Shown here piece by piece: positions 23,955 to 35,792 of a stretch of 64,000 bases of DNA. Location of the stretch: positions 46,361,751 through 46,425,750 of the forward strand of contig NC_134020.1 in the NCBI RefSeq assembly GCF_040712315.1, written 5' to 3'. The translations under genes were made by a program, and so were the position numbers. The notes under the pieces were generated by a model. It was given only the letters and a program-made list of their open reading frames with translations. It searched no databases and had not been told where the DNA came from. The DNA comes from Castanea sativa (Eukaryota; Streptophyta; Magnoliopsida; Fagales; Fagaceae). Numbering within the stretch: position 1 is the first letter of the stretch; each line of letters starts with the position of its first letter.

Positions 23955-24120
23955 GTAGGGTAATTATTGGATACTTTCGGAGTACCATAAATGTATATTT
24001 TTCTCTCTCATATAACTATGGGTCCTACTAATTAAATTTATAGTGGAACTTATAATTCATATGAGAAGAGGGAGTACACATTTATAATACTCCCGCAGTA
24101 TTCAATAATTTTTCCAAAGT
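23955..24120. mobile_element. Small foldback MITE
   Basis: The left half (GGGTAATTATTGGATACTTT, CATAAATGTATA, CTCTCTCATAT) is mirrored by the right half (CATATGAGAAGAGGG, ACACATTTATAATACTCCC, TTCAATAATTTTTCC). The arms are about 55-60 bp. A related diverged arm follows at 24110-24290. Confidence 0.65.
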
Positions 24121-24324
24121 ATACAATAATTTTTCACTTACAATGTGGACATGAAATTTTGAGTGTAACACTTAACTCTCCCCTTATAGTATTATTTTAA
24201 CTATAACACTTGACTCTCTCTCATAGAGGGACCCACCCCTCTGTGAGAGAGAGGGAGCATACTACCAGAGTATGCAATAACATCACATGGTGAGTTGTGA
24301 AGGTGCACTAAAAGTGGTGGGTTC

Positions 24325-24705
24325 ATGTGGATCCACAACTCCACTACTCATAATTCGCCATGTATGTAAGTCATTGTGCCAAAACTTGTAGATTTTGTTA
24401 TGGCACTAGCATTGTTCTTGAAATATTTAAAGTTTATTACAACGAAATTTTTTATTGCACAAATCTTTTACCTCAAATTTTATTACAATACCTCATATCA
24501 ACTATTACCATGTGGATCCACAACTCCATCACTCGCAATTCATCATGTGGGTAAGTTATTATGCCAAAAGTTTCGGATTTTGTTATGCCCCTAGCATTAT
24601 TCTTGAAATATTTGAAAATTATTACAATGAAATTTTTTTATTGCACAAATCTATTACCTCATCAGATTTTATTGCAATATATACTTTATATCGACTATTG
24701 CAATA
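24325..24705. repeat. 185-bp tandem duplication
   Basis: Two diverged units start with ATGTGGATCCACAACTCCA, at 24325 and 24510. Both contain TGTGCCAAAA/TATGCCAAAA, TTGAAATATTT and TTATTGCACAAATCT. Open frames that cross the units are products of the repeat, with no domain. Confidence 0.85.
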
Positions 24706-24879
24706 ATTTTAATGTTATTGTAACGATTTTTTTTCACTACAATAAACAATTTTTCTTATTTGTTTTCACGAAAATATTTCTTTAGAGAATATTTTTGTTG
24801 TTTGATAGCATTAAACAATATGAGTTAAAAGAAAACTATCTTATCCAATAGAAGTGATGAACAAGGAGTCTGTAGGTGC

Positions 24880-26039
24880 AGATAAGAACATAATTGTCAA
24901 CGATTGGTTGATTCACATAAATCTCTCCACATGTTCATCTTTCGATGATTCAAACAAACTACCTACAACAAAGCAAACCACTTAATGGGTTTTTGGTTTT
25001 ATTACTTCTTTTGTTGTAATTTTCTTTTCTTTCTTTGAAAACAAAAACAACAACAAAAAATTGAAAGAAGAGGGAATATGATATAGAGTTATTGAGAATT
25101 GATATGGGTGCTGTAAAGAGAGAAAATTTCCGACCTATCACAAGCTGACACATCATACTACAAAGTCCACAAAATACAACCAATTACAAAGCGCCACGTA
25201 CTGCTACTAGGTTTTGCTATCACTATTCAGAAACCAATAGAAATTTGCCAAGTGTCGTTGAAATAAATGCATAAAACGCATCAGCATGCGTAAGCGATGA
25301 CACAAGCAACCCTGCACGTGTAAGCGATGACACAAGCAATCCAGCACGTGTAAGCGATGACATAAGCGGACCAATCAGGCTGTGACATGTGTCACCAATC
25401 AGACTCCGCCACGTGTCGCTCACCCACCCCCAGACTCCTATAAATAGAAGCCTTCCTAAGACATTTGGCCGGAAAGAGAAAAAGATATCGTGAGTTTAGA
25501 AATCCAGAAGCTCTGCCGGAATCAAACCCCGAAACCTCTAGGAACTTCAAAAACTTCAACCTCGAATACAAACAACATTCGAAGCAAAATCATCCAAACT
25601 ACTTGTCTAGATCTCAAAGGTCACTAGAATCAAGCTCAAAAGCCTCCAGAAATCTCAACAAACCACAGATTAGTAAAGCTCTAAGGATTCTAGCCTCTAA
25701 AACCCTGAAGAACTTCCACCACAAACCTTCAGAAAAGAAGAATGCACGAAGAACACGAAGAACAAAGAATTTCTAACAAGCTCATAGCCAGAGATTCATT
25801 GTAATTCCGTTTCAAAGATCTTCGATCCATTCCTCAGCCAAATTGAAGGATATCTTGTGTTCGAATCAAAATTATATTACCACAATTCCAATTAACAAAT
25901 CTTTCAAGGAGATCAAATCAGAGGATCACTCTTTTGTAATTACAGAGAATTGTACCACATATTCATCAATACAAATTCGCATTTGTGAAACTATTTTACT
26001 TGTTTGATTTATTTCAAACTAAGAATTTAGTCGTCTACA
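24880..26039 (+). mobile_element. Solo LTR with an as-1-like enhancer array
   Basis: About 1160 bp bounded by GGTGCA on both sides (24875-24880 and 26040-26045) and ending TCGTCTACA. The left end reads AGATAAG where TGATAAG would be expected. A TATA box (TATAAATAG, 25439-25447) sits downstream of a three-unit enhancer-like array. The A/C-rich leader that follows has a 103-codon frame without domains. No primer-binding site or pol adjoins it, so a solo LTR is the best reading. A relic of a pararetrovirus promoter is the alternative, but the flanking duplication argues against that. Confidence 0.65.
25288..25370 (+). promoter_or_regulatory. Triplicated as-1/G-box-like module
   Basis: Three copies of TAAGCGATGACAYAAGC lie at 25291, 25321 and 25351, an exact 30-bp period. 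Copies 2 and 3 are preceded by CACGTG (G-box core). A further CCACGTGTC lies at about 25409. The module resembles the as-1 element of caulimovirus 35S promoters, which TGA-type bZIP factors bind. The TATA box is about 70 bp downstream of the last unit. The function is inferred from the motif only. Confidence 0.6.
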
Positions 26040-26045
26040 GGTGCA

Positions 26046-27136
26046 ATGTCTAATGAAAGAATAGGAAGAGATGAGAGTGAAAGAGATAAGGAAGAATGGT
26101 GGCCATAATAATTGGATTGTATTTTATTATTATTATTTAGGTTATTGAAATTATTCTATTTTATTTTCATGGGGGCGGTATCATTGGATTTGAATCTAAA
26201 ATTGAGAAATGGACATTGTGAAATTGTGAATGTTTAACCTGTTTTGTTGGTTGCTGAATTACTAATCACATTATTTTGAAGTATAAAGGATATTTTGCAT
26301 GTTGAAACATTTTGTAGGTGTCAATTTGTTTTTGTTTATTTGGCCTATGTGTCATCTTGAACCATTTGAAATGGAGCTTATGGAGTAATGGTTATTTTTT
26401 GAATTCTGAAAAGTATGTTTGATTTTATATATATAAAAGTTACCATCCATATATAAGAGCTAGATGAGTAGTGGAGTTCATCAATATGGGACAACTAATT
26501 TTTATTGTACATCACTCCAATTTATTTTTTGAAAGAAACCAACGTGTATCAAGAAACAAAAAACAAAACAAACTATAGATATTTGGGCAGCCCACAACAA
26601 TGGTCAAGAGAGAGAGAACTCGACATCAAATTCGGCAAATCAATTTCCATCTTTCAAGTAAATTTGGTAGCTTAGGTACCAAATTTTACATCTCTCCCCT
26701 TTTAGTTAAAAAAAACTTGGCTGATAGCACATAAAGCTTATAAATTCAAATTTTACCAATATTTAGCTAAAAAATCCGAAGGATAGAAGAGATGGTGGCA
26801 GTGGCATTCCTCAGACGTTACAATCACAATTCACAAGCCCAATTAGCCGAAAGAGTGAACGTGCCCTAAAAATATAAGATATCCGTAATTAATGAACTCA
26901 ATGCTTCGGTGGGAAATAAAATATAAAAATATAAATCACTTTTACTATATCCTATGTTATTACTTTTCATAAGAAAACTTTTTATTAATTTGGTTATCAA
27001 ATAGGTGTAGCACCTATTCTCAAAAAAAAGAAAGATGTAGCACCTTTTTTTCGACACTTTTTATTAAGACATTATGCTTTCAATGTCCTTTTTGGTTCAT
27101 GTTGGGCTTTTCTCTCTCTCTCTCTCTCCATATATA

Positions 27137-27187
<51 letters not shown>

Positions 27188-28017
27188 TAGACTCATCACA
27201 CATGTTTTGTATATAGAATTAGACTTTTTTTTATTTTAAATTTATCGAAATAATATTTAAAAGTGAGATAGATAATATCCTAATTTTTAGGATCTTTCTC
27301 TACATGAAAATTAATAAAACTTTGAAAACCTAAAAATTAGTAAATTTTAAAAAAATAATAAATTATTCTTTTAGTTTTTAAATTGAAAATTATTTAACTA
27401 AAAGATAAAAGTATTTTAAAAAGTTTAAGAATTTATGTCAGGATATTTTAATATGCAAAATGATGAAATCTAAACAAAGAATTCTGTTATTAATAGTATG
27501 TATATATTCCATAGAATTATAATTGTATAATCTAAACGGTTTGTGTCAACCACTTGTAAAAATGTATTAATCTCTCTCTTGCCGGTGAAGGCATAATCTA
27601 AATAAAAACAGAAAAACCTAGAGACAAATTTGAAAGTGACCCCAGAACCAAATTTGAAAAAGCAACAAATATGCCCAACCACTGACTGACTCATTTAAAA
27701 TTAGACACTTCATTCATTTAGTAGTTAAAGCTCATTTTGGATTACAGGATGACATTAATTGACAATGGAGGAAAAAATTGGTACAAGGAAGAAAAAAAGT
27801 TCAAAATTTCCTAACCAGAGAAATAAATATCTCTTCCCATCCATAATAATAATAACGAGCTCCATGCCTCCACCACATAGCTCAGATCTCTTCTGGCCTG
27901 CTTTAAATTTTCTAGATACCCGATTGTGTTGATGACTCATGAAGTTGCGTGACCTTCCTTTGCAGCTTCCTAATTCAATGTCCTCATGACATGGATCTCA
28001 TCTCACACGTGGCATAG
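26046..28017. other. Intergenic DNA, no gene seen
   Basis: AT-rich, with a (TC)n run at 27111-27128 and a (TA)n run at 27140-27178. No protein or RNA gene is recognised. The last few hundred bases probably include the 3' region of the minus-strand OFP gene. Confidence 0.45.
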
Positions 28018-28542
28018 CTAGGATTCACGTGAGTTTGAGTTTCCTTGAACTGAGGGCTTCTGCAGAATTAGTCTATGTGACACAACCTCATCCCAGATCT
28101 CCTTGAAAGCTCTAACGATAACATCATGGTGACAAGGTGAATTCAGCCGAAGAAAGCAATTGAGAAGCTCTTGAAGATCGTCTTTTGAGTATATCTCTTT
28201 CTCCAATATCATCTGAAGCATTGACTGCCGAAAATCTTGATAAGGGTTATCTGAAACCTTCTCCACCGCGATGCTGCTGCTGCTGATTTTCTTTGAACTC
28301 TTGGGAAAAATATCAGTTTCGGGTTCAGAGATAGTTGTGGAGGTCAAATCTTCATCCACTGAAAGCCCACCATTTCTGGAGCTAGAAGAAGAAGTGCAAG
28401 GCTTTTGGTTTTCATTATTGGTGGAAACTTTTGGCCTTCGAATTGGTTCAAATACATCTGAGGGTTTTGGTCTGGCACAGCCGCCACAGGCTACATTGGC
28501 TGCAAAGATGGTTTTAAGGATGTTTTTCTTGTTGGAAGACAT
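28018..28542 (-). CDS. OVATE family protein (OFP6 type)
   Basis: Plant transcriptional repressor of the OVATE family, 174 residues, no intron. The OVATE domain is at about residues 94-151: EKVSDNPYQDFRQSMLQMI, then DDLQELLNCFLRLN and DVIVRAFKEIW. The N-terminus MSSNKKNILKTIF followed by CGGCARPKPSDVFEP resembles OFP6-like proteins. A longer in-frame extension up to 28911 exists, but its first 123 residues are low-complexity and unlike the family, so the ATG at 28540-28542 is chosen. A serine-rich linker fills residues 50-90. The domain is at the C-terminus as usual. It converges with the OFP gene at 20.2 kb. Confidence 0.92.
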   Translation of the reverse strand: MSSNKKNILKTIFAANVACGGCARPKPSDVFEPIRRPKVSTNNENQKPCTSSSSSRNGGLSVDEDLTSTTISEPETDIFPKSSKKISSSSIAVEKVSDNPYQDFRQSMLQMILEKEIYSKDDLQELLNCFLRLNSPCHHDVIVRAFKEIWDEVVSHRLILQKPSVQGNSNSRES

Positions 28543-30000
28543 GTGAGAGAGAGAGGATTGGAACCCCTTTTGCAGTGTACAGTAATGGCTAAGAAAGAGA
28601 GGTTGATTTGCGAGGTGCAAAGCTATGTTGGAAGGTGTGTTCTTGGTAGGAGTCGTTTTCGAATATATATTACTTCTGGTTTCAGAGATATGCATAAGAA
28701 GGTGATTTTGGGTAGGAGTCGTTTTCTTGTGTTGTTGCGAGTAAAAGTAGGGGGTTTTATGAGGCATTTGACTTAACGTAGGAGAGTAGAGAAAGAGAAA
28801 TTGGGCATGTGATATGATCCCCTCATGATAAGATTCTTTTTTTTTCCAGATTATGTTTTTTCTATTTTGAAAATTAATTAATAAGCATTTACTCCGATGA
28901 TAATGTTTCAAAGTTTATTTTAAAATGAATTTGAGTTTGGCAAAGATATCCACTCGCATGATTAGTGGATTGACTGCCACTTACTTTAAAATTTAAATGA
29001 TTTATAATATTAAATACACTTGTAAATTTCTACAATACCTAATGAGGAATGTGAATATACATAGGAGTGTGTGTATATATATATAAAGTTGAGAGAAAAT
29101 TCAATTAAATTTTAAATTGAATTTCAATTTTGTATCTCGTGTCTTGTCTAATTTTTATATTTGTGTGTCAAGTGAATTATTAGGTACAAAAATCAAAAAG
29201 TCTAAATTCAATTAAATTTTAAATTGAATTTTAATTAAATTTCAATTTTGCGCCATGTGTCGCATTTAATTTTTGTGACAAATGAATTATAGAGTGCAAA
29301 ACTCGAAGAGTCTAAATTCAATTAAATTTTAAATCATATATGTGTGTGTGTGATTGTAATTGTTTTTAAATATACTCGTACATATGCACAATATTACACA
29401 CTAGTTATTATAAAATAAATCTCTTATTTCAAATAAAGATGCCTGTGGACATGACTTCCCCGTTCAATATGTAAAAAATAAACAATTTTTTTTTCTTATT
29501 GTCTCCCAATCATTATATAATATAAAATATATAAACATGTATTTCAAATAAAAATAGTATGTTATTCCTATAAAAAAAATGTTATGAATAGTATAGCTTG
29601 CATCATTTTTTTTTTTTTTTGAGTAAAGTTTGATATACTATGTTTTTGCTTACATTTTCCATCAATTAGTGAACTCTAATATCAGTATGACATGTTCATT
29701 TACTATTGCAGTTGCAGTTTGCCATTTTGGAATGCTACATGATTTTCTTTTATTTGTAGGATCTGCAACACTGTTGAAGAAAAGTACAGCGCAATTATTA
29801 TTATTATTATTTCGTTAACCCTGAAATACGGTCGTGAGTAATAACCGCTGACCTTTAATAATCTACAATCTACATTGATGGAGATGAGAAAAGAACTAAT
29901 CCACTTCGGGACAAACATGCAGACTTCTTTTTCCCCTTAATATAAGTGTTTAGGATTATAAAAACATCTGAGTCTGACTAATCCCTTATTATATGAGTAT
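28543..30000. other. OFP6-type upstream region and AT-rich DNA
   Basis: The first 300 bp probably hold the promoter and leader of the minus-strand OFP gene. Three spaced copies of ATTCAATTAAATTTTAAAT begin near 29099, 29206 and 29326, forming a decayed tandem array of about 107-120 bp. No additional gene is seen. Confidence 0.55.
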
Positions 30001-30485
30001 TGATAGGCCCAACAAACCTCCTTGCCCAGAAGAACTCATTAAGCACCTTCGTCCACCCCTCCACCTCGTGGACAAAGGAAGACAAGCCATTAATAGAGGA
30101 TTCAATACCTCGGACAGTTACAAACTAGCTATCAGACCGTTAGAAGCTCATCAAAACTTACATTAATGAGCCTAAAGGCGTTACAAAAGAAGCACTAAAG
30201 TCACAATAAATGCCACAACGGCTAGAAGCAATGGAGCCATATATAAACACCCCTTAGAACCAGACAAGATACATTCTCAGATACACATTCGTCGTAGCTC
30301 TGCAATTTCTATTTTTCATACTTTCTTTTAGCTTCAACACGCTAACTTTATCATCGGAGACTTCATGGCCAACACCACACTGGTGACCACCCAAAGAGGA
30401 TCCATTCTGCGATATGGCAGGTATAGAGACGAGGTTGCTAACTTGTCTAGACAAACCTACTCGACTGACGATCACAACATCATCA
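30001..30485 (+). repeat. 5' LTR of Tat-lineage Gypsy element
   Basis: 485 bp, TGATAGGCCC to ATCATCA, matched by the 485-bp 3' LTR at 42756-43240 with roughly one difference per ten bases by eye. A TATA-like CCATATATAAACA lies near 30237. The flanks AGTAT (left) and TGTAT (right of the 3' LTR) fit a decayed 5-bp target duplication. Just inside, around 30489-30510, is a TGTCGTCTGTGGGAA stretch that is the likely primer-binding region. Confidence 0.9.
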
Positions 30486-30562
30486 GTTTAGTGTCGTCTG
30501 TGGGAACGACATTTTCGTATTAAGGTTCGAGAGCGTAGTTCCATTCAAACTCAAAAGTCCAG

Positions 30563-32734
30563 ATGGAGTCCAACACTCCCCAAAATTCTGCAACATTAGC
30601 CCTGCAAATCCAAACACTCACAGCCAGCGTGAAGGAGCTCACAAGACAGAACCAGGAGATAAGGCTATGACTACAGCAAGAGGATAATCGTTCTAGGACC
30701 AACCGGGATGATGATGAAGACAACCAAAGAAGGAATGACTGTCGACCAGCTACTCTGGAAAGAGCAAGCTCGAACCTCCTCAGGGAAATGAGAAAGGAAA
30801 TGGACGAGCTGAGAAGTGCAATACAGGAAAAGATAGACCGGAGCTTAGACAAGATGGCCAGAAGGACGGACTCACCCTTCACAACAGCAGTTCTGGAGTG
30901 CCCAGTGCCTTCAAAGTTTTGTCTTCCATAACTTGAGGCGTTCGACGGTCTAAAGGATCCTTTGGACCACCTCAACACCTTCAAGACAACTTTGGGCCTC
31001 AAACAACCCCTTGATGAGATATTGTGTCATTCCTTCCCTACCACTCTCAAAGGAGTAGCAAGGGAATAATTCACTAAGCTACCAACATCGCCCATCAACA
31101 CCTTCGAGCAATTGGGCTGTTCCTTCGTACACCACTTCGTTGGAGGACAACGCCCAAAAAGACCGGCTAACCACCTGCTCACCATTAGGCAAGGAGAGAA
31201 GGAGACTCTAAGGTCATATGTGAAGCGTTTCACCCGAGAGACCTTAGAAGTAGACGAGGCGGATGACAAGGTGCAGCTAACAACATTTAAAACTGGATTA
31301 AAATCCAGGGAGTTCGTGATCTCGCTCGCAAAAAGCCCTTATCGGACAATGACGGAAATGCTCTTCAAGGTGCAAAAGGACATGAATGCCAAGGATGCCC
31401 TAGCAACAATAAGGGACGAAGAGAAACCCAAAGAGATGGAAAGAAAGGAAGAAGATCAGAAGGGACAAAAAAGAAAGCGAGGAGATCATCAGGGTACGGA
31501 CGGGAACAAGAGGAAGGACAATAAAACCCCTCAGATAGTAAAATTCACACCTTTGGTTATGCTTGTTGATAAAATTCTTGCGCAGATTAAAGACGAGCAT
31601 TACCTCAAGTGGCCAAGGCCATTACACTCGTCACCTAATGTGTGCGACAAGAAGAAGTATTATCGTTTCCACAAGGATCGCAGCCACTACACAAAAGATT
31701 GCAAAAACCTGAAGGAGCAGATAGAAAAGCTCATTCAAAAAGGAAAGTTGCAGAAGTTTGTGAAGAAGGAAGACTCCAGCAAGTCCAAAGGAGATAACAG
31801 GGACAAGCATGAAGCCTCTCTGAGGGATGAGGACCACACGTCCCATCGTCCGCAAAGTGAAATAAGGGAGATAAAGACGATCACAGGAGGACCATCAACA
31901 AAGGGGTCGTTCAAATCTTTCAAGAAGTCACAACAAAGGCAGGTGAACAGCATACACAAGATACCACCCCTGAAACAAAGGGGGACAGACACGGACATCC
32001 TGTTCACAGAAGATGCCCGAGGGGTGAAGCAACCGCATGACAACCCCTTGGTTATAATGCTCATGATCGAAGGGTTCAACACTAGGAGAATCCTCATAGA
32101 CAACGGTAGCTCTGCGGACATTATCTATCTCCCTGCTTTTCAACAGCTAAAAGTGGATCCTAAAAGATTGCAACCTTTTGAGTCCCCTCTCGTCAGCTTC
32201 AGTGGAGATAGAGTGTATCCTAAAGGCATAGTGACACTGACGGTCATGGCGGGATCCTACCCGCGGCAATTGACTCGTCAGCTCGACTTCCTAGTGGTAG
32301 ACTGTCCTTCCTCGTACAACATAATAATTGGAAGGCCTACACTCAACCGCTGGAAGCCAGCCACGTCCACCTATTGCCTAAAGGTAAAGTTCCCAACAGA
32401 AAATGGTGTAGGCGAAGTAAAGGGAGATCAGGTACTAGCTCGGGAATGCTACCAGGCAGTGTTAGCTGCAAAGGAAAACCATACGTGGATGATCGAGGAG
32501 AAGGAGGAAGAGAAGGTGGAAGCCCTGGAGATCGTGGGATTGATTGACAGGGAACTAACAAAGACTACAAGGGTAAGGACGACTTTGAGCCCAGAAATGA
32601 AGAAGAAACTAGTCCAATTCCTCAAGGACAACCTGGACGTTTTTGCATGGAGTCACGAGGATATGCTAGACATATCCACAAAGATCATCCAACACAAGCT
32701 AAATGCAGATCCTGAAAAAAAGCTTGTCCAGTAG
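30563..32734 (+). pseudogene. gag-protease part of the Gypsy polyprotein
   Basis: Structural (capsid) and protease section of the retroelement. The frame opens with ATG at 30563 and has early in-frame stops near 30669 and 30929 and again near 31066, then runs open from 31112 to 32734. A gag core lies at about 31180-31400 ([14 protein letters not shown]). A degenerate zinc-knuckle-like segment ([19 protein letters not shown]) follows near 31655. The protease has [13 protein letters not shown] near 32090 and [11 protein letters not shown] near 32325. The gene is inactive. A 540-codon open stretch here is not a host gene. Confidence 0.9.
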
Positions 32735-35684
32735 AGACGACGAATCTTTGCTCTAGAACAAAACTAAGCAATCATGGACAAAGTCAATAAATTGCTAGTA
32801 GCGGACTTCATTTGCGAGGTCTACTACTCGAACTAGCTGGCCAACGTCGTCCTAGTAAAGAAGGCAAATGGAAAATAGAGGATGTGAGTAGACTTCACGA
32901 ACCTGAACAAAGCCTGCCCAAAGGACAACTTCCCCCTATTGAGAATAGATCAGCTAGTGAATTCCACTGCAAGACACAAGCTCCTTACGTTTATGGACGT
33001 ATTCTCGAGATATAATCAGATAAGATGGCAGAAGAATACTAGGAGAAGACAGCCTTCATCACGAGCCAATGGCTCTACTGCTACAAGGTAATGCCCTTCG
33101 AACTAAAAAACGCAGGTGCAACCTACCAGAGGTTAGTAAACAAGATGTTCAACAAACAGATCGGGAGGAACATGGAAGTGTACGTAGATGATATGCTCGT
33201 CAAGAGCAAAGAAGAGTCTGCACACCTGGACAACCACGATGAGACGTTCGCGACTCTCAGGCAGTATCAAATGAAGTTGAACCCCAACAAGTGCGCCTTT
33301 GGGGTAGCATCTGGGAAGTTCTTGGGGTTCATGGTGTCCTAGAAAGGAATAGAAGCAAACCCAGAAAAGGTGCAGGCCATACTAGAAATGACATCACTTA
33401 AGACAGTGAAGGAAGTCCAGAAGCTAACAGGAAGAATAGCAGCACTCAACAGGTTCGTCTCTAAAGCAACAGACAAATGCCTGCCCTTCTTCAAGACACT
33501 GAAGCAAGCCTTCAACTGGAAGGAAGAATGTGAAAAAGCCTTCCAGGAGCTCAAGCACTACCTGAGCAATCCACCCCTCTTGAGCCCGTCCATAGAGGGG
33601 GAAAACCTATATTTATACTTGGCAGTATCAGCTACAGCCGTGAGTGATGCCTTGATTCAGGAGGAGGATAGAGCACAACTCCCAGTCTACTATGTTAGTC
33701 AAGCCTTCCAAGGAGCTAAAGCAAAATACCCACGGATCGAGAAGTCAATGAACAAAAGCTGCGCCCATACTTTCAGGCAAATCCTATCCTAGTGATGACA
33801 AACCAACCCATAAAGAAGTCAATGAACAAGCCCGAGGCTGTAGGAATGATGATTTAGTGGGCAATCAAGCTTAGCCAGTTCTACATTAAGTACCACCCCA
33901 GAACAGCTATCAAGGCACAAGCACTAGCAAACTTCATCGTCGAGTTTACAGTCCCAGACGAGGACAAGGTATTGGATGAAGCAGAAAGATGGAAAATCTA
34001 GACTGACGGGTCGTCAGCCTGAAAGAGGGGGGGAGTAGGGGTTACTATCATCAACCTAGAAGGAGAGACGCTCAAGTACGGAGTTTAGCTGAAGTTCCCT
34101 GCCACCAACAACAAAGCTGAATACGAGGCAATACTGACTGGACTAAGAGTCAGAAAGGCGTTGGGCACCAAAAACCTGCTTCTCCAAAGCAATTCAAAGC
34201 TGCTTTATGGGGCAAATAAAGGAGGAATATGAAGCAAAGGAGGAAAGGATGTAGAAGTACCTGAGGCTGACAAGGCATTTGGCCCAAGAATTTGATAGGG
34301 TAGAGTTCATACAAGTCCCCAGAAGCCAGAATATGAGGGCAAACAAGATAGCAAAACAGGCATCGTCAGGAGCCGGACCGACAAGCACAGATTTAAAGAT
34401 GGAAGTCTAAAAGTGTCCCAGCATTGAAGAAATCTTCACCTTCGCAATCCAGAGTGAAAGCAACTGGATGACCCCAATTCTATCCTTCCTCCAAGATGGA
34501 CTACTTCCACAAGACGTCGAGGAAGCCAGGAAAGTCAGGAAGAGGGCAGCCAGGTTCACTATCATGAACGACTCCCTGTACAAAAGAGGCTTCTTCATGC
34601 CCTACCTGAAGTGCGTTGACAAAAGTGAGGCCAAGTACATCCTAGAGGAGATCCATAAAGGAATCTGAGAGATCATGTAGGCCCAAGGTCCCTGGTAAGT
34701 AAAATTATCAAAATAGGTTACTTTTGGCCTACTATGCAAAAGGATGCAAGACAGTTCGTCAAGAGATGCAACAAATGTGTTCAACGCATCCCAGTAGAGA
34801 GACTGACGCCAATAACCTCCCTGTGGCCATTTGTCCAATGGGGAATTAACATCGTGGGCCCACTACCCTGAGGTAAGAGACAAGTAAAGTATATACTAGT
34901 CGCTATTGACTATTTTACAAAGTGGGTTGAAGCAGAAGCACTATCCACTATCACGGAGGCAAAGATCCAGAACTTTGTATGGAAAAACATAATCTGTAGA
35001 TTCGGGAGACCAAGGACGATCATATCGGATAACGGACGGCAGTTTGACAACCAATACTTCAAAGCCTTTTGCTTGGGATTGGGGATCAAGAACCAATTTT
35101 CGTCTCCAGCTCACCCCCAAGCCAACGGACAGACAGAAGTCACAAACCGAACGCTGGTCAAGATCATTAAAGCTTGGTTGGAGGAAGCAAAGGGCGCTTG
35201 GCCAGAAGAATTTCCTAATGTCCTGTGGGCATACAGGACTATAGCAAGAACCCCAACAGGAGAAACTCCTTTCAGGCTCACCTATGGCACCGAGGCAGTA
35301 ATTCCAGTCAAATTGCGAATCACCAACATGAGAAGAGAAGTCTTTAGTGAAGGCAGCAACAACGATCAGTTGAGAGTCAACCTGGATTGCCTGGATGAAG
35401 TAAGAGATGGAGCATCCTAGAACATGACAAAGTACCAGCAGAAGGTGGCTGAGTACTACAATAAGAGAGTGAAACTCAGGCGACTTAACATAAAGGACCT
35501 CATCTTACGTAAAGTCACGCCTGCTATTTAGGATCCAACCCAGGGGAATCTTGGTCCAACCTAGGAAGGACCCTACAAGGTCATCCATTGCTCAAGACAA
35601 GGCAGTTATCATCTAAAAACGATGGACGGGAAGAAACTACCATGACCGTGGAATATTGAGCATTTGAAAAAGTACCACCAATAA
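32735..35684 (+). pseudogene. pol part of the Gypsy polyprotein (RT, dual RNase H, integrase)
   Basis: Decayed polymerase region. Reverse transcriptase motifs: VDFTNLNKACPKDN near 32890, YVDDMLVKSK near 33180, then KCAFGVASGKFLGF near 33290. A first RNase H-like domain follows (33400-33760). A second, archaeal-type RNase H (TDGSSA, NNKAEYEAILTGLR) lies near 34000-34160. The integrase core has DYFTKWVEAEA near 34907, ISDNGRQFDN near 35025 and NGQTEVTNRT near 35130. Many codons expected to be TGG or CAG read TAG or TGA, and there is at least one frameshift (near 33020). The paired RNase H domains place it in the Tat lineage. Confidence 0.9.
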
Positions 35685-35792
35685 ATGTAACAAACAATTG
35701 TATTCATGTTTGAAAGAATTCAATAAAAGTACTATTCAACCAACATACCAATGTACTGTATGCAAGTCTAGAAGTTTAAAAAAAATGGTTCT

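Noticed and set aside
25465..25776. A 103-codon basic frame
   Set aside because: It lies in the leader part of a solo LTR, is compositionally biased (K, N, R, S) and has no recognisable domain.
24880..26039. Endogenous pararetrovirus promoter
   Set aside because: The as-1-like array suggests it, but the GGTGCA flanking duplication and TCTACA end fit a solo LTR better, and no viral gene is next to it.
28543..28911. N-terminal extension of the OFP6-type protein
   Set aside because: The extra 123 residues are low-complexity and unlike OVATE proteins, whose typical start matches the ATG at 28542.
31112..32734. A 540-codon open frame that could be called a host gene
   Set aside because: It has gag and aspartic protease motifs and lies between two matching LTRs, so it belongs to the retroelement.
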